DNA of 10,805 nt from NCBI GenBank assembly GCA_025999435.1, contig BNXH01000058.1, positions 1-10,805 of the forward strand, in the 5' to 3' direction. Within the stretch, counting starts at the first letter, position 1, and every line of letters starts with the position of its first letter. This document shows, piece by piece, positions 1-7,621 of the stretch. The position numbers were made by a program, and so were the translations under genes. The notes under the pieces are model-generated. The model worked only from the letters and a program-made list of their open reading frames with translations. It ran no database searches and was not told where the DNA came from. The stretch comes from Bacteroidia bacterium (GTDB lineage: Bacteria; Bacteroidota; Bacteroidia; Bacteroidales; Dysgonomonadaceae).

Positions 1-2
1 TA

Positions 3-3000
3 TCGTCAAACCGTGCAATAAGTTATATATATGAAGACAAACACGGCGACATTTGGGTCTCATGTTGGAATGCGGGGTTGCATAAATATAAAAAAGACGG
101 TACGTTTATTCATTATCCGGTTATAGGAAAGAATAATAATCCTGTTAGGATATTTCATGATAACAAGAACCAATACTGGATTTGCACATGGGGCGAAGGC
201 CTTTTCCGTTTTTTTCCGAATAGCAACCCTGAATCGATGTATGTCAAGCAGGATGTTTACAATATTGATGGTCAACATCTTGAAGATACATTCTTCAGCA
301 TCGTGCAAGACGATTATTTCGGAGACATTTGGGTGATGTCTTTTACCGGATTATATGCTCTGAAATACCTTCCCGATAATACAATCAGGCAGGTTCCTAT
401 ATCTGATCTTTTGAAAAATACCAATAAGATATTCAGTGAGCTGATCAAGGACAGGTGTGGGAATCTTTGGATCGCTTCCTTTGATGAAGGCGCGTTTACC
501 ATTAATTTCGATAAACCCGATATTGTGAATATCGAATTAAGCAATTTAACCGACAAGTTAGGTGCAACACCTAATATAACATCTATTTATGAGGATAATA
601 CAGGAATGCTATGGTTAAACCAAAACAGATTTGGGTTATGTACCTATTCGCCCCAAACTAAAACGATAACTAAATTCAGCGATTATCCCGCGTTGAAGAA
701 TATACCGGGTATGAAAAATATTGCTTGCATCAGTGGAATAAAAAATCGAAACGATATTTGGCTGGGAGCACATGATGATGAGCCTCTCATCTATATTCTG
801 GATAGAAACAAGACGGATATATCTATAAAAAAGCAAATCAATCTAAACGATATAAATTCTTCCGCGGGTAATATTCGTTTGTTTTTTGAAGACAGTAAAA
901 ATAATATCTGGATAACCACTACCTCTACTGTTTTTGTAAAGCCGTATAATAGTGAAAATATCAAACTGTTCAGCACAGAATTAAACTCTGCTATAACAGC
1001 CGTCACGGAAGATATAAACGGCGCTATCTGGATGAGCAGTGAAAGCAAAGGTATCTACAAAATTGAATTTCCGGAAAACGGCGACCTTTCCGAACCGAAA
1101 ATAAAGAACTACAGCAAAAAAGGAAAGGAGCTGATTAGCGATAATATTACATCGGGATATGCCGGTACAGATGGTAAAATATGGTTTGGAACTTATGAAG
1201 GCAATATCATTGTTTATGATGGAGCCCAAGAGACATTTAAAGACTATACCATGTCCTGTAAAATGAGGGGCGAAGCCATTCAACACATTGTTGTAGATGA
1301 ATTTAACAATGTATGGATAACAACAAATAAAAAAATAACAAAGTATAATCCGAAAAATGGGGCATCCCGAAATTATTCGACCACGGACGGATTGTTCGTA
1401 AATTCCTTTTATAAAGGAGCTATCTTCTTCAATAAAACGAAAAACAGGATATACTTCGGCGGTAATCAAGGAATATGCCTGTTTACACCTGTTAATGAAA
1501 ATATTAACATGATAAAGATGCCGGTAGTGCTTGTATCGGATGTTAAAGTTCAAGGGCAGTCGGTAATAAGCAACAAGGATGCCGCCAAATTCAAAGCGAT
1601 GTCGCAACGGCTTTCTTTAGATTCAAACGACAAAAATATAGAGATTGACTTTACATCTCTTAACTATACCTATTCGGGCAAAATATTATATGCATACAAA
1701 ATGGAAGGTATTGATGATGATTGGGTATATACCAATGGCGACAGACAGTTCGCGATGTACAATACGTTGAAAAAAGGAACTCATATATTTCATGTCAAGG
1801 CTACAGACGAAAATAGATTATGGAGCAGCGAGACAACCACTTTCATTATATATAAACAACCTGCTTTTTATGAAACCTGGTGGGCATATATTATATATTT
1901 TGCCTTTATATTATCATGTGCATATATTGCTTTCAGAATAATACAAAACAGGATAACGTTGAAGAATAAGTTGAAAATAACCCAAATAGAAAAAGATAAA
2001 TCGGAAGAGCTAACGCAAACAAAGCTACGCTATTTTACAAATATTTCACATGATTTCCTAACCCCATTAACGATTATACAGTGTCTGATTGATGATATTG
2101 AAGCCGCTTCGAAGAAAAAAATCCTCCAGCTTGATATTATGAAGTCTAATGTAAACAGGCTGAGGCGATTGTTACAACAAGTACTTGACTTTCGAAAGGT
2201 TGAGAGTGGAAATCTGAAATTAAAAGTTTCAAATGGTGATATTTCGACATTTATACAAGATATTTGCTATAATAATTTTACACCTTTAATCAACAAAAAA
2301 AAGATCAATTTCACATTCGAATCAGAGCCTGCACAGATACAAGCCTATTTCGATGCTGATAAGATTGACAAAATTATATATAACCTCCTATCCAATGCTC
2401 TGAAATATACGCCTGCTAAAGGATGCGTCAACCTTCGTTTGCAAATATTTATAAAAGAGAATCATCCCTGTCTGGCTATCAGGATAAGCGATACCGGAAT
2501 AGGAATACATCCCGATGATATTAACAATATATTCAAGAGGTTTTACTATAACAAAAACATTGATGCCGGTCAAACCAATGGTATCGGGCTCTCATTATCT
2601 CGCGATTTGGTCGAACTCCATCATGGAACAATAAGTGTTGAAAGCGAATTAAATATCGGAACAGTATTCAATATCGAAATTCCTATTGACGAAGATTCTT
2701 TTTCGGCGAAAGAGTTAAATAAAAACACTGTAGCTACCCAAATTATCGAGGAGTTCGATAATATTGTTAAGAAAGGTATTTCGATTGATGAAAATGAGGA
2801 TATCGCTAAAGAAAATATAAATATCCTTCTGGTAGAGGATAATGAAGATATTCTCTATACAATTAAGAATATCCTGCTAAAACGATATAACGTATTCACG
2901 GCTACAAATGGATTTATTGCTCTCAATATAATAAAAACAAATGATATAGATATAATAGTCAGCGATGTGATGATGCCCGAAATGGACGGGCTGGAACTAT

Positions 3001-3602
3001 GCCGTACCTTGAAAAATAATATTGAAACCAGTCATATATCTGTGCTGTTGCTCACGGCAAAAAATAGTGTCGAAGACAGGATTGAGTGTTATGATGCGGG
3101 AGCCGACGGATATATATCGAAACCTTTCGAGATAAAAGTATTAGTATCCCGTATCAATAATTTCCTCATCAATAAAAAGAATAAGCAGGCGAAATTCAAA
3201 TCGAATGTAGAAATAAATATCGCCACATTGAATTATCCATCTATAGATGAGCAATTCCTCGATAATGCAGTGAAAATTATAGAAAAACATCTGTCTCAGA
3301 CCGATTTTGATATTAACATTTTTGCTCAATTTCTGAATATGTCGAAATCGTCGCTATATCGTAAGATAAGGACTATGACCGGTTTACCCCCTAATGAATT
3401 TATCCGTAATATACGACTGAAACACGCATGCCAATTACTGAAAGACCGATCAATATCAATATCCGAAGTCGCCTACGCGGTTGGATTTACCGATCAGCGT
3501 TATTTTGCGAAATGTTTTAAGACAGAATTCAACATGACGCCAACCGAATATCAAAAAAACAGTCTGGTAAACGGAAATACTATTCCAAAACTTAAAGATT
3601 GA
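3..3602 (+). CDS. Hybrid two-component system sensor/regulator (HTCS), 5'-truncated by the window edge
   Basis: One-protein signalling system: a periplasmic ligand sensor joined to histidine kinase, receiver and DNA-binding domains in the inner membrane. The frame is open from position 3 with no start; the TTG at 78 is internal, because the codons before it already encode a propeller repeat (EDKHGDIWVSCW). At least 1199 residues are present; families of this type usually reach 1300-1400. In order: about ten Reg_prop repeats (xDxxGxxW type) to about 1480, a Y_Y_Y domain (about 1610-1855), one membrane helix (about 1878-1940), HisKA with phospho-acceptor His at 2049-2051 in SHDFLTPLT, HATPase with N box (about 2380-2405), DTGIGI (2490 on) and GIGLSLS (2580 on), a receiver with phospho-acceptor Asp at 2964-2966 (SDVMMPEMDG) and Lys at 3120-3122 (SKPFE), and an AraC HTH (about 3240-3580). 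All catalytic boxes look intact. HTCSs usually activate a polysaccharide-use locus next to them; none is visible here, so the target is probably upstream of the window. Confidence 0.96.
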   Translation, partial: SSNRAISYIYEDKHGDIWVSCWNAGLHKYKKDGTFIHYPVIGKNNNPVRIFHDNKNQYWICTWGEGLFRFFPNSNPESMYVKQDVYNIDGQHLEDTFFSIVQDDYFGDIWVMSFTGLYALKYLPDNTIRQVPISDLLKNTNKIFSELIKDRCGNLWIASFDEGAFTINFDKPDIVNIELSNLTDKLGATPNITSIYEDNTGMLWLNQNRFGLCTYSPQTKTITKFSDYPALKNIPGMKNIACISGIKNRNDIWLGAHDDEPLIYILDRNKTDISIKKQINLNDINSSAGNIRLFFEDSKNNIWITTTSTVFVKPYNSENIKLFSTELNSAITAVTEDINGAIWMSSESKGIYKIEFPENGDLSEPKIKNYSKKGKELISDNITSGYAGTDGKIWFGTYEGNIIVYDGAQETFKDYTMSCKMRGEAIQHIVVDEFNNVWITTNKKITKYNPKNGASRNYSTTDGLFVNSFYKGAIFFNKTKNRIYFGGNQGICLFTPVNENINMIKMPVVLVSDVKVQGQSVISNKDAAKFKAMSQRLSLDSNDKNIEIDFTSLNYTYSGKILYAYKMEGIDDDWVYTNGDRQFAMYNTLKKGTHIFHVKATDENRLWSSETTTFIIYKQPAFYETWWAYIIYFAFILSCAYIAFRIIQNRITLKNKLKITQIEKDKSEELTQTKLRYFTNISHDFLTPLTIIQCLIDDIEAASKKKILQLDIMKSNVNRLRRLLQQVLDFRKVESGNLKLKVSNGDISTFIQDICYNNFTPLINKKKINFTFESEPAQIQAYFDADKIDKIIYNLLSNALKYTPAKGCVNLRLQIFIKENHPCLAIRISDTGIGIHPDDINNIFKRFYYNKNIDAGQTNGIGLSLSRDLVELHHGTISVESELNIGTVFNIEIPIDEDSFSAKELNKNTVATQIIEEFDNIVKKGISIDENEDIAKENINILLVEDNEDILYTIKNILLKRYNVFTATNGFIALNIIKTNDIDIIVSDVMMPEMDGLELCRTLKNNIETSHISVLLLTAKNSVEDRIECYDAGADGYISKPFEIKVLVSRINNFLINKKNKQAKFKSNVEINIATLNYPSIDEQFLDNAVKIIEKHLSQTDFDINIFAQFLNMSKSSLYRKIRTMTGLPPNEFIRNIRLKHACQLLKDRSISISEVAYAVGFTDQRYFAKCFKTEFNMTPTEYQKNSLVNGNTIPKLKD

Positions 3603-3676
3603 TTGCTTTACCAAACAACAATTATTTTCCATGAACTTTTTACAAATGTGAAAAATTAAAAGATAGCACATCACAA

Positions 3677-4136
3677 TTAGTTAACACTATGCTTAAAATT
3701 AATAAAGAGATTCTTACCAATAGCAGCAAGGGCATTTCGTGTTGCATAGAACAATTGTTCCTTGCAGAGATAATCTTCCGGTCAGCTCCACTATCTCTTG
3801 AGTTTTCTCCATATAGTTTCGGTAATGTTCAGATGTGGAGAATACACAGGCAGATAGAAAAGATAAAGACCTCTCTTTTCCCAAAACGGGACACGTTCCT
3901 GAATGCATTTAGCACGATGTACGGCAGCATTGTCAAATACAAGGAAAGTTTCTTTGCGTATCCAGAGAGAGAAGTTTCCCAAAAACTCCATGATTCTCTG
4001 CGCATCTATTTTTTCCTGCGTGGCAAACTGGATTACATTCACTATCCCTGCTTATTATGGCAAAACAGTTCAGTCGTGCAGACCTTTCGGAAAGTATACA
4101 GACTTCTTCACCCGGGAATTGCCAGTCGTAAGGAAC
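3677..4136 (-). pseudogene. IS630-family transposase, C-terminal remnant (frameshift plus two nonsense codons)
   Basis: Remnant of a DDE transposase of the IS630 type. The 4042-3791 stretch carries the second catalytic Asp in VFDNAAVHRAK (codon 3934-3932) and the third catalytic Glu in YSPHLNITETIWRKLK (codon 3820-3818). Reading on in the same frame gives TAG at 3793-3791, then Trp-Ser, then TGA at 3784-3782, then a clean tail (PEDYLCKEQLFYATRNALAA and onward) ending in TAA at 3679-3677. The two stops therefore interrupt a continuous ancestral C-terminus. Upstream, residues resembling PGEEVCILSERSARLNCF continue the IS630 protein but in another frame, so a 1- or 2-base indel lies around 4028-4043. 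The N-terminal half with the first catalytic Asp is missing; it is replaced by ISAs1 sequence. The GTG at 4042 is not a credible start. The element cannot make an active transposase. The exact junction (about 4130-4140) is my estimate from the protein pattern. Confidence 0.85.
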
Positions 4137-4523
4137 ATTGACTATATATAAGCCTGTATTGTCACGACTACCAGGGCTAACTCCTTTTAGTTTCTTACCA
4201 TCCAGGCAAATCTGCTTCTCGGATAGAAGTCCGATTAAGTCTTTGCCATGATCGTTAAGACACTGGCGAAGCAAATCCGGTTCCAGACTCGAAAATACAC
4301 GATTGAACGTGTCATGGGAAGGAATCCCATTTTCTAAAGTGATTATTTCCTTGAGAAACTCTTCATGGGTAATGCCGAACAAAAACATATCTTCATAGTC
4401 TTCGCCATGGCTTAAATAGGTTAAAAGGCCTATCAACAATATATCGGAGAGCTTGTGATAACATTTATTCTCCATGCGAAAGTCCTCTATGGAGCCAAGA
4501 TAGCTATATAATGATTCCATCAA
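4137..4523 (-). pseudogene. ISAs1-family transposase, N-terminal remnant fused to IS630 sequence
   Basis: The ATG at 4523-4521 opens a typical ISAs1 / DDE_Tnp_1-associated N-terminus: a YLGSIEDFRMENKCYHKLSD opening, a hydrophobic helix (ILLIGLLTYLSHGEDYEDM), then IPSHDTFNRVFSSLEPDLL and LDGKKLKGVSPGSRDNTGLYIVN at about residues 107-129. In complete relatives (about 370-390 residues) LDGK is followed by the rest of the DDE core; here, after YIVN, the frame passes without a stop into IS630-type sequence and runs on to a stop at 3933, giving a nominal 196-residue chimera. The region from LDGK onward, with the remaining catalytic residues, is lost, so the gene is dead. The junction suggests deletion or insertion between two nested elements. 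No downstream ISAs1 end is visible between this fragment and the HTCS. Confidence 0.85.
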
Positions 4524-4533
4524 TCAAAGATAA

Positions 4534-4575
4534 GAATTTCGTTTGCCCTAAAAGAAGTTAGGGTAAACGAAATTC
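4534..4575. repeat. Near-perfect 18-bp hairpin just upstream of the ISAs1 transposase start
   Basis: Left arm 4534-4551 (gaatttcgtttgccctaa) pairs with right arm 4558-4575 (ttagggtaaacgaaattc) around a 6-nt loop; 17 of 18 positions pair and the remaining one can be a G-U pair in one orientation. It lies 11 bp outside the transposase ATG. It could be a structure that damps read-in translation of the transposase, a terminator-like element, or two abutting inverted IS ends. No clear U tract follows on either side, so a plain intrinsic terminator is less likely. Confidence 0.85.
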
Positions 4576-4737
4576 ATTTCATCTGAATTGCTTCGGGCAA
4601 AGTTCTCGAAATAACGCATAGAATCAATACTTTATTCCCTATAGAAAATATTTTACAACCATCCATTTTATTCTATACCTTAAAATCTTTAATTATGCGA
4701 ATCAGTAGTCAGAGAAGTTATCACTCGTTTCACTCAT
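4576..4737. other. Non-coding spacer between IS remnant and repeat field
   Basis: Together with the hairpin and the repeat field this completes the gene-free stretch 4524-4891. I see no ORF, no tRNA-like fold and no clear promoter in it. A weak 7-bp inverted pair (tatagaa 4640-4646, ttctata 4671-4677) is present and may be chance in AT-rich DNA. Confidence 0.5.
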
Positions 4738-4870
4738 TAGTAGTCAAGTAGTTATAAGTAATAAGTAGTGAGTAGTGAGTAGTGAGTAGTGAGTGCTCAG
4801 AACTTAAAACTTAAAACTCATAACTTTTTAACTTCCAAGTTGCTAAGCAACTGATAACTACTTGACTACT
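4738..4870. repeat. Repeat field: 7-nt periodic array inside a 17-nt perfect inverted repeat
   Basis: The outer arms are 4739-4755 (agtagtcaagtagttat) and 4854-4870 (its exact reverse complement). Between them, from about 4750 to 4833, the sequence keeps a 7-nt period: agttata, agtaata, then four exact copies of agtagtg (4764-4791), agtgctc, and then aacttaa twice (4801-4814), aactcat and aactttt. A smaller stem-loop, agttgc-taa-gcaact, sits at 4838-4852, just inside the right arm. The whole can fold into a large imperfect cruciform or hairpin. It lies after the stop of the cytochrome maturation gene, so it may also end or stabilise that transcript; this part is inference. No ORF is present. 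Confidence 0.85.
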
Positions 4871-4891
4871 TTAATTACTGATTGACATTAA

Positions 4892-6031
4892 TTATATATA
4901 GCTATGAATTCCCCCTAATAAAAAGCTCACACCGAAAAAAGTCATACCAACAGCCAGAATAGCAATGCTACAATATAAATGAAAATATCGAGGCGAACGG
5001 AATGCTTTAAAACTATTTCTGTGCATTGGAATAGCATACACGATCAATGTGATGAGAGCCCATGTTTCCTTCGAGTCCCATCCCCAATAACGCCCCCAGG
5101 AGATATTAGCCCAAACAGCACCCAGAAAGATTCCTATAGCCAACAGGAATAAAGCCGGGAAGAGAAGTTTTAAATTCCATCTGTATAATTTATCGGATTT
5201 CCTTTTCGAACAAAGAGCTATAATACTAAATACGGCAATCAATATAAATAATAAATATGCTACCATTATAATCGACACATGGGCTGCTAACATTGGTGAA
5301 CGCAATATCGGAGTCATCGGATTCATTTGTGAAATGTAGTACCATAGAATAGCTGTCACAACCGATATACCCAATAATCCTTTCCACGATATCCGGAGCC
5401 AAAGAATCCATAAAACGGATATTGCCAATAGCAAATAGCCTGCATATGTTACAGCTATGCCCCAGGTATCATAGTTGACCAGCAGCGTTGCTCCCATCTC
5501 ATCATTGTCATACTCCAGCTGATAGAAACGGTATCCTTCATGTTTATATATTTTATTCATAGAAACCTGACATACTTTTCCGTCAACTCTGAGATAACTT
5601 ATAAAATCGATTGGATGATCTGTCTCCGAATCGTATTCGATTTCAAAAAGCAATAGCTTTATATCGAAAGGAACCTGATGCCTTTCATTATCTTCTTCCG
5701 ATATATAATAGTTTAGTATCTGATTTTGCCGGATATGTATGTAGCCGCGGTCAGCGGAGAGAAATGTGACAAATGCACCGCACAATATAACAAACAAAGA
5801 GCAGTGCAATAAAAACACTGCTTTTTGTTGATATAATTTTCTATGAAAAATATAACAGGCTGAGGTTAAAACCAGTATACCCCATAATGCCACAAACCAC
5901 CATGAGTCGTATATTGTACTCATTACTTGCTCACGACCAAAAAGTTTTTCCAGAATAGTCGCAATTACCATAACCACAGTTAAAGCAAGCAGAGTCCCGA
6001 ATGCCGGCCATTTTATATATTCAGATTTCAT
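4892..6031 (-). CDS. Compact ResB-CcsA type cytochrome c maturation protein
   Basis: Inner-membrane System II cytochrome c synthase, which delivers heme to CXXCH motifs of apocytochromes outside the cytoplasmic membrane. The 379 residues read as a ResB-like N-terminal part (helices at about 10-27, 44-61 and 71-91, a periplasmic domain at about 92-185 containing LPFDIKL-like VPFDIKLLLFE, then a helix at about 190-212) and a CcsA-like C-terminal part. In the latter I see a conserved helix with His251 (SPMLAAHVSIIMVAYLLF), the heme-handling WWD motif at about 311-324 (SWGRYWGWDSKETW) and the family's closing motif GVSFLLGGIHSYI with His376. It is short: fused ResB-CcsA proteins of this phylum are generally much longer, so this is a reduced form. 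The start at 6031 lies 4 bp after the di-heme cytochrome stop, which implies translational coupling and a dedicated role in maturing that cytochrome (inference). Residue ligand roles are from family knowledge. Confidence 0.88.
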   Translation of the reverse strand: MKSEYIKWPAFGTLLALTVVMVIATILEKLFGREQVMSTIYDSWWFVALWGILVLTSACYIFHRKLYQQKAVFLLHCSLFVILCGAFVTFLSADRGYIHIRQNQILNYYISEEDNERHQVPFDIKLLLFEIEYDSETDHPIDFISYLRVDGKVCQVSMNKIYKHEGYRFYQLEYDNDEMGATLLVNYDTWGIAVTYAGYLLLAISVLWILWLRISWKGLLGISVVTAILWYYISQMNPMTPILRSPMLAAHVSIIMVAYLLFILIAVFSIIALCSKRKSDKLYRWNLKLLFPALFLLAIGIFLGAVWANISWGRYWGWDSKETWALITLIVYAIPMHRNSFKAFRSPRYFHLYCSIAILAVGMTFFGVSFLLGGIHSYI

Positions 6032-6035
6032 CCGA

Positions 6036-7547
6036 TTAAATTGACTCCAGGAATTTTACTAAAGCTTGTCTGTCCTCTTTAGATAGCTTACGGTACTTCT
6101 CTCTTGCATACTTTCCATCTCCCCCATGCCACATAATAGCTTCATTGTAATTACGGGCGCGCATATCATGCAGATGATCACTGGCGCCTGTACATTTCTG
6201 AGATAGTCCTCGTCCCCAAAGTGGAGTTGTACGGCACCATCCTGTACGAATATCATTTACCATTTCGAGACGATGTTGCAGAAGATCGGAGTATGGCCAG
6301 ATTTTCTGATAAGGGTATTGAGGAAGTTTTCCTTTTACCATAGGATCTCCTGAATAGTTATCCGCACCTGTAGTCCACGACGGACGGTGACAACTTGTAC
6401 ATCCGATAGAGTAGAACATCTCTTTTCCTCTTTTTACCGTAGGGTCATCCAAATTACGAGCCGCGGGGACAGCCAATCCACGATGCCATACCATAAAGTT
6501 TATATAATCTTCGTCCGCCATTTCGGCAGGCAGATTCTCAGACATCAGATAGTCATATATTTCCTGTTCGCTTTTACCTAAAGCTACCTGAATAGCGGTA
6601 TTCTTAGACATTGCCGTTGCATAAGCTGCGGTTACATAATGCTTTTTCCTATCCGACCGGGTAACATTCGTAATGTTCCAGATCGCATTTGCTCCCGGCC
6701 CATTCTGCAATGTACCACGGGTAAGCCCATAAGTATAACGTCCCGGATGCGATGTCCCATCAACCTCCTTTATAAAATTCGCAGGAATATATTTAGCATC
6801 ATTCAGAGTAAAGCCTAAACTCTTCTCACGCTGATATTGCGCGAGTAATGAATCATCATGGATTGCATCTATCAGCCCTGTACCATAAATACCTATTGTA
6901 GCTTCAAGCTTTACTTTGTAAAAATCCGGCATTGGAACATTAAACGCTGACCGGTCTATAGTTACTTCGGGGTATATTAAACTATAAGCTTCTCCATCAG
7001 GAAATTTGTTACCAAATTCGTCGACATATTCTTTCCACTCTATTTTTATCCCCGATTCGTTGATTGGCGGAAGAAACGGAGCTACAGCCTGAGTTTGCGG
7101 CATACCGGTCAGCGCGCTCACATAATTGTCGTTCTCATCTATCACAACTAATAAATATCCGTTCCCGAAGTCATTCGCACGATATCGGTCCACCCTTTTT
7201 CCATGTCCGTATCCCGGATGGCATGTAATACATGAACTGCGGACAAACGCAGGGCCTAAACCACTACGCAACCCACTCGAATTGGTACTGAACTGATCTT
7301 CAAAAAACGCTTCTCCGTATTTAAAGCGCAAAGAATAATCTGAACTCTGTTCAACCACCGGTGTAGGCTGTTCGTAAGCAAACGGTGTTTCAATAAATGC
7401 AGTTCCCAATATCCCTCCTGAATAGTACTCCTCTGACAGCTCCTTATCCGGTGTGCCATTATTGCTATTGTTATCGTCACTACAGCTTACAACAAGTACG
7501 AGAAAGCTGCTCAGTATGCTAAGCATGTATAAATTAACTTTTTTCAT
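6036..7547 (-). CDS. Di-heme c-type cytochrome lipoprotein (DUF1111 / di-heme oxidoreductase family)
   Basis: Envelope redox protein of 503 residues related to the MauG/cytochrome c peroxidase-like DUF1111 family, formerly called thiol oxidoreductase. A signal peptide ends in a lipobox (LVVSC, lipid-carrying Cys22), followed by an acidic/Asn linker (SDDNNSNN). Two heme c motifs are visible: CITCH (106-110) and CTSCH (383-387). Family signatures near the C-terminus are RTTPLWGRGLS (439-449) and HLHDMRARNYNEAIMWHGG (458-476); relatives usually have LHDGRAR, so Met462 replaces a Gly close to the heme region. Two further cysteines, Cys438 and Cys452, flank the TPLWGRG motif and could form a disulfide. 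The gene lies 74 bp after the imelysin gene, with a hairpin in the gap, and 4 bp before the maturation gene. The family pairs with imelysins in other phyla, which points to electron transfer during metal uptake; its substrate is unknown. A true thiol oxidoreductase role is not supported by anything I see. Confidence 0.92.
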   Translation of the reverse strand: MKKVNLYMLSILSSFLVLVVSCSDDNNSNNGTPDKELSEEYYSGGILGTAFIETPFAYEQPTPVVEQSSDYSLRFKYGEAFFEDQFSTNSSGLRSGLGPAFVRSSCITCHPGYGHGKRVDRYRANDFGNGYLLVVIDENDNYVSALTGMPQTQAVAPFLPPINESGIKIEWKEYVDEFGNKFPDGEAYSLIYPEVTIDRSAFNVPMPDFYKVKLEATIGIYGTGLIDAIHDDSLLAQYQREKSLGFTLNDAKYIPANFIKEVDGTSHPGRYTYGLTRGTLQNGPGANAIWNITNVTRSDRKKHYVTAAYATAMSKNTAIQVALGKSEQEIYDYLMSENLPAEMADEDYINFMVWHRGLAVPAARNLDDPTVKRGKEMFYSIGCTSCHRPSWTTGADNYSGDPMVKGKLPQYPYQKIWPYSDLLQHRLEMVNDIRTGWCRTTPLWGRGLSQKCTGASDHLHDMRARNYNEAIMWHGGDGKYAREKYRKLSKEDRQALVKFLESI

Positions 7548-7571
7548 GTTGATCGTTTTTCATAATTGAAA

Positions 7572-7603
7572 TAAGAGGATACACTATGAAAAGTATCCTC
7601 TTA
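7572..7603 (-). promoter_or_regulatory. Intercistronic hairpin between imelysin and di-heme cytochrome genes
   Basis: Arms 7572-7582 (taagaggatac) and 7593-7603 (gtatcctctta) are perfect 11-bp reverse complements with a 10-nt loop. In the operon mRNA the stem begins 18 nt after the imelysin stop and ends 24 nt before the next start. It is not followed by a clean U tract. A partial terminator, an RNA-processing site or a 3'-end stabiliser would each lower cytochrome expression relative to imelysin and porin; which one applies cannot be told from sequence. Confidence 0.75.
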
Positions 7604-7621
7604 GTAAATTCTAACTATTCA

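Noticed and set aside
78..80. TTG as the start of the HTCS gene
   Set aside because: The frame is open back to position 3 and those codons encode a propeller repeat, so the true start is before the window.
981..1607. 208-codon minus-strand frame inside the HTCS
   Set aside because: Antisense to well-conserved propeller repeats; no family features. Shadow frame.
3603..3676. Intrinsic terminator after the HTCS gene
   Set aside because: No GC-rich stem followed by a T run is visible; only AT-rich sequence.
3689..4141. 150-codon plus-strand frame, and another at 3903-4151
   Set aside because: Both lie opposite the IS630/ISAs1 remnant, whose minus-strand frames carry recognisable transposase motifs; the plus-strand products resemble nothing and are shadows.
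4757..4798. CRISPR array
   Set aside because: The repeats are 7 nt, directly abutting, with no spacers and no cas genes nearby.
4892..7547. Nrf nitrite-reductase locus (cytochrome plus NrfI-like maturation protein)
   Set aside because: The cytochrome has two CXXCH motifs and DUF1111 signatures, not the four to five hemes of NrfA, and no NrfH is present.
6036..7547. Classical di-heme cytochrome c peroxidase
   Set aside because: Longer than CcpA-type enzymes and carries the DUF1111 RTTPLWG and HDxRARNxxEAIxWHGG signatures instead.
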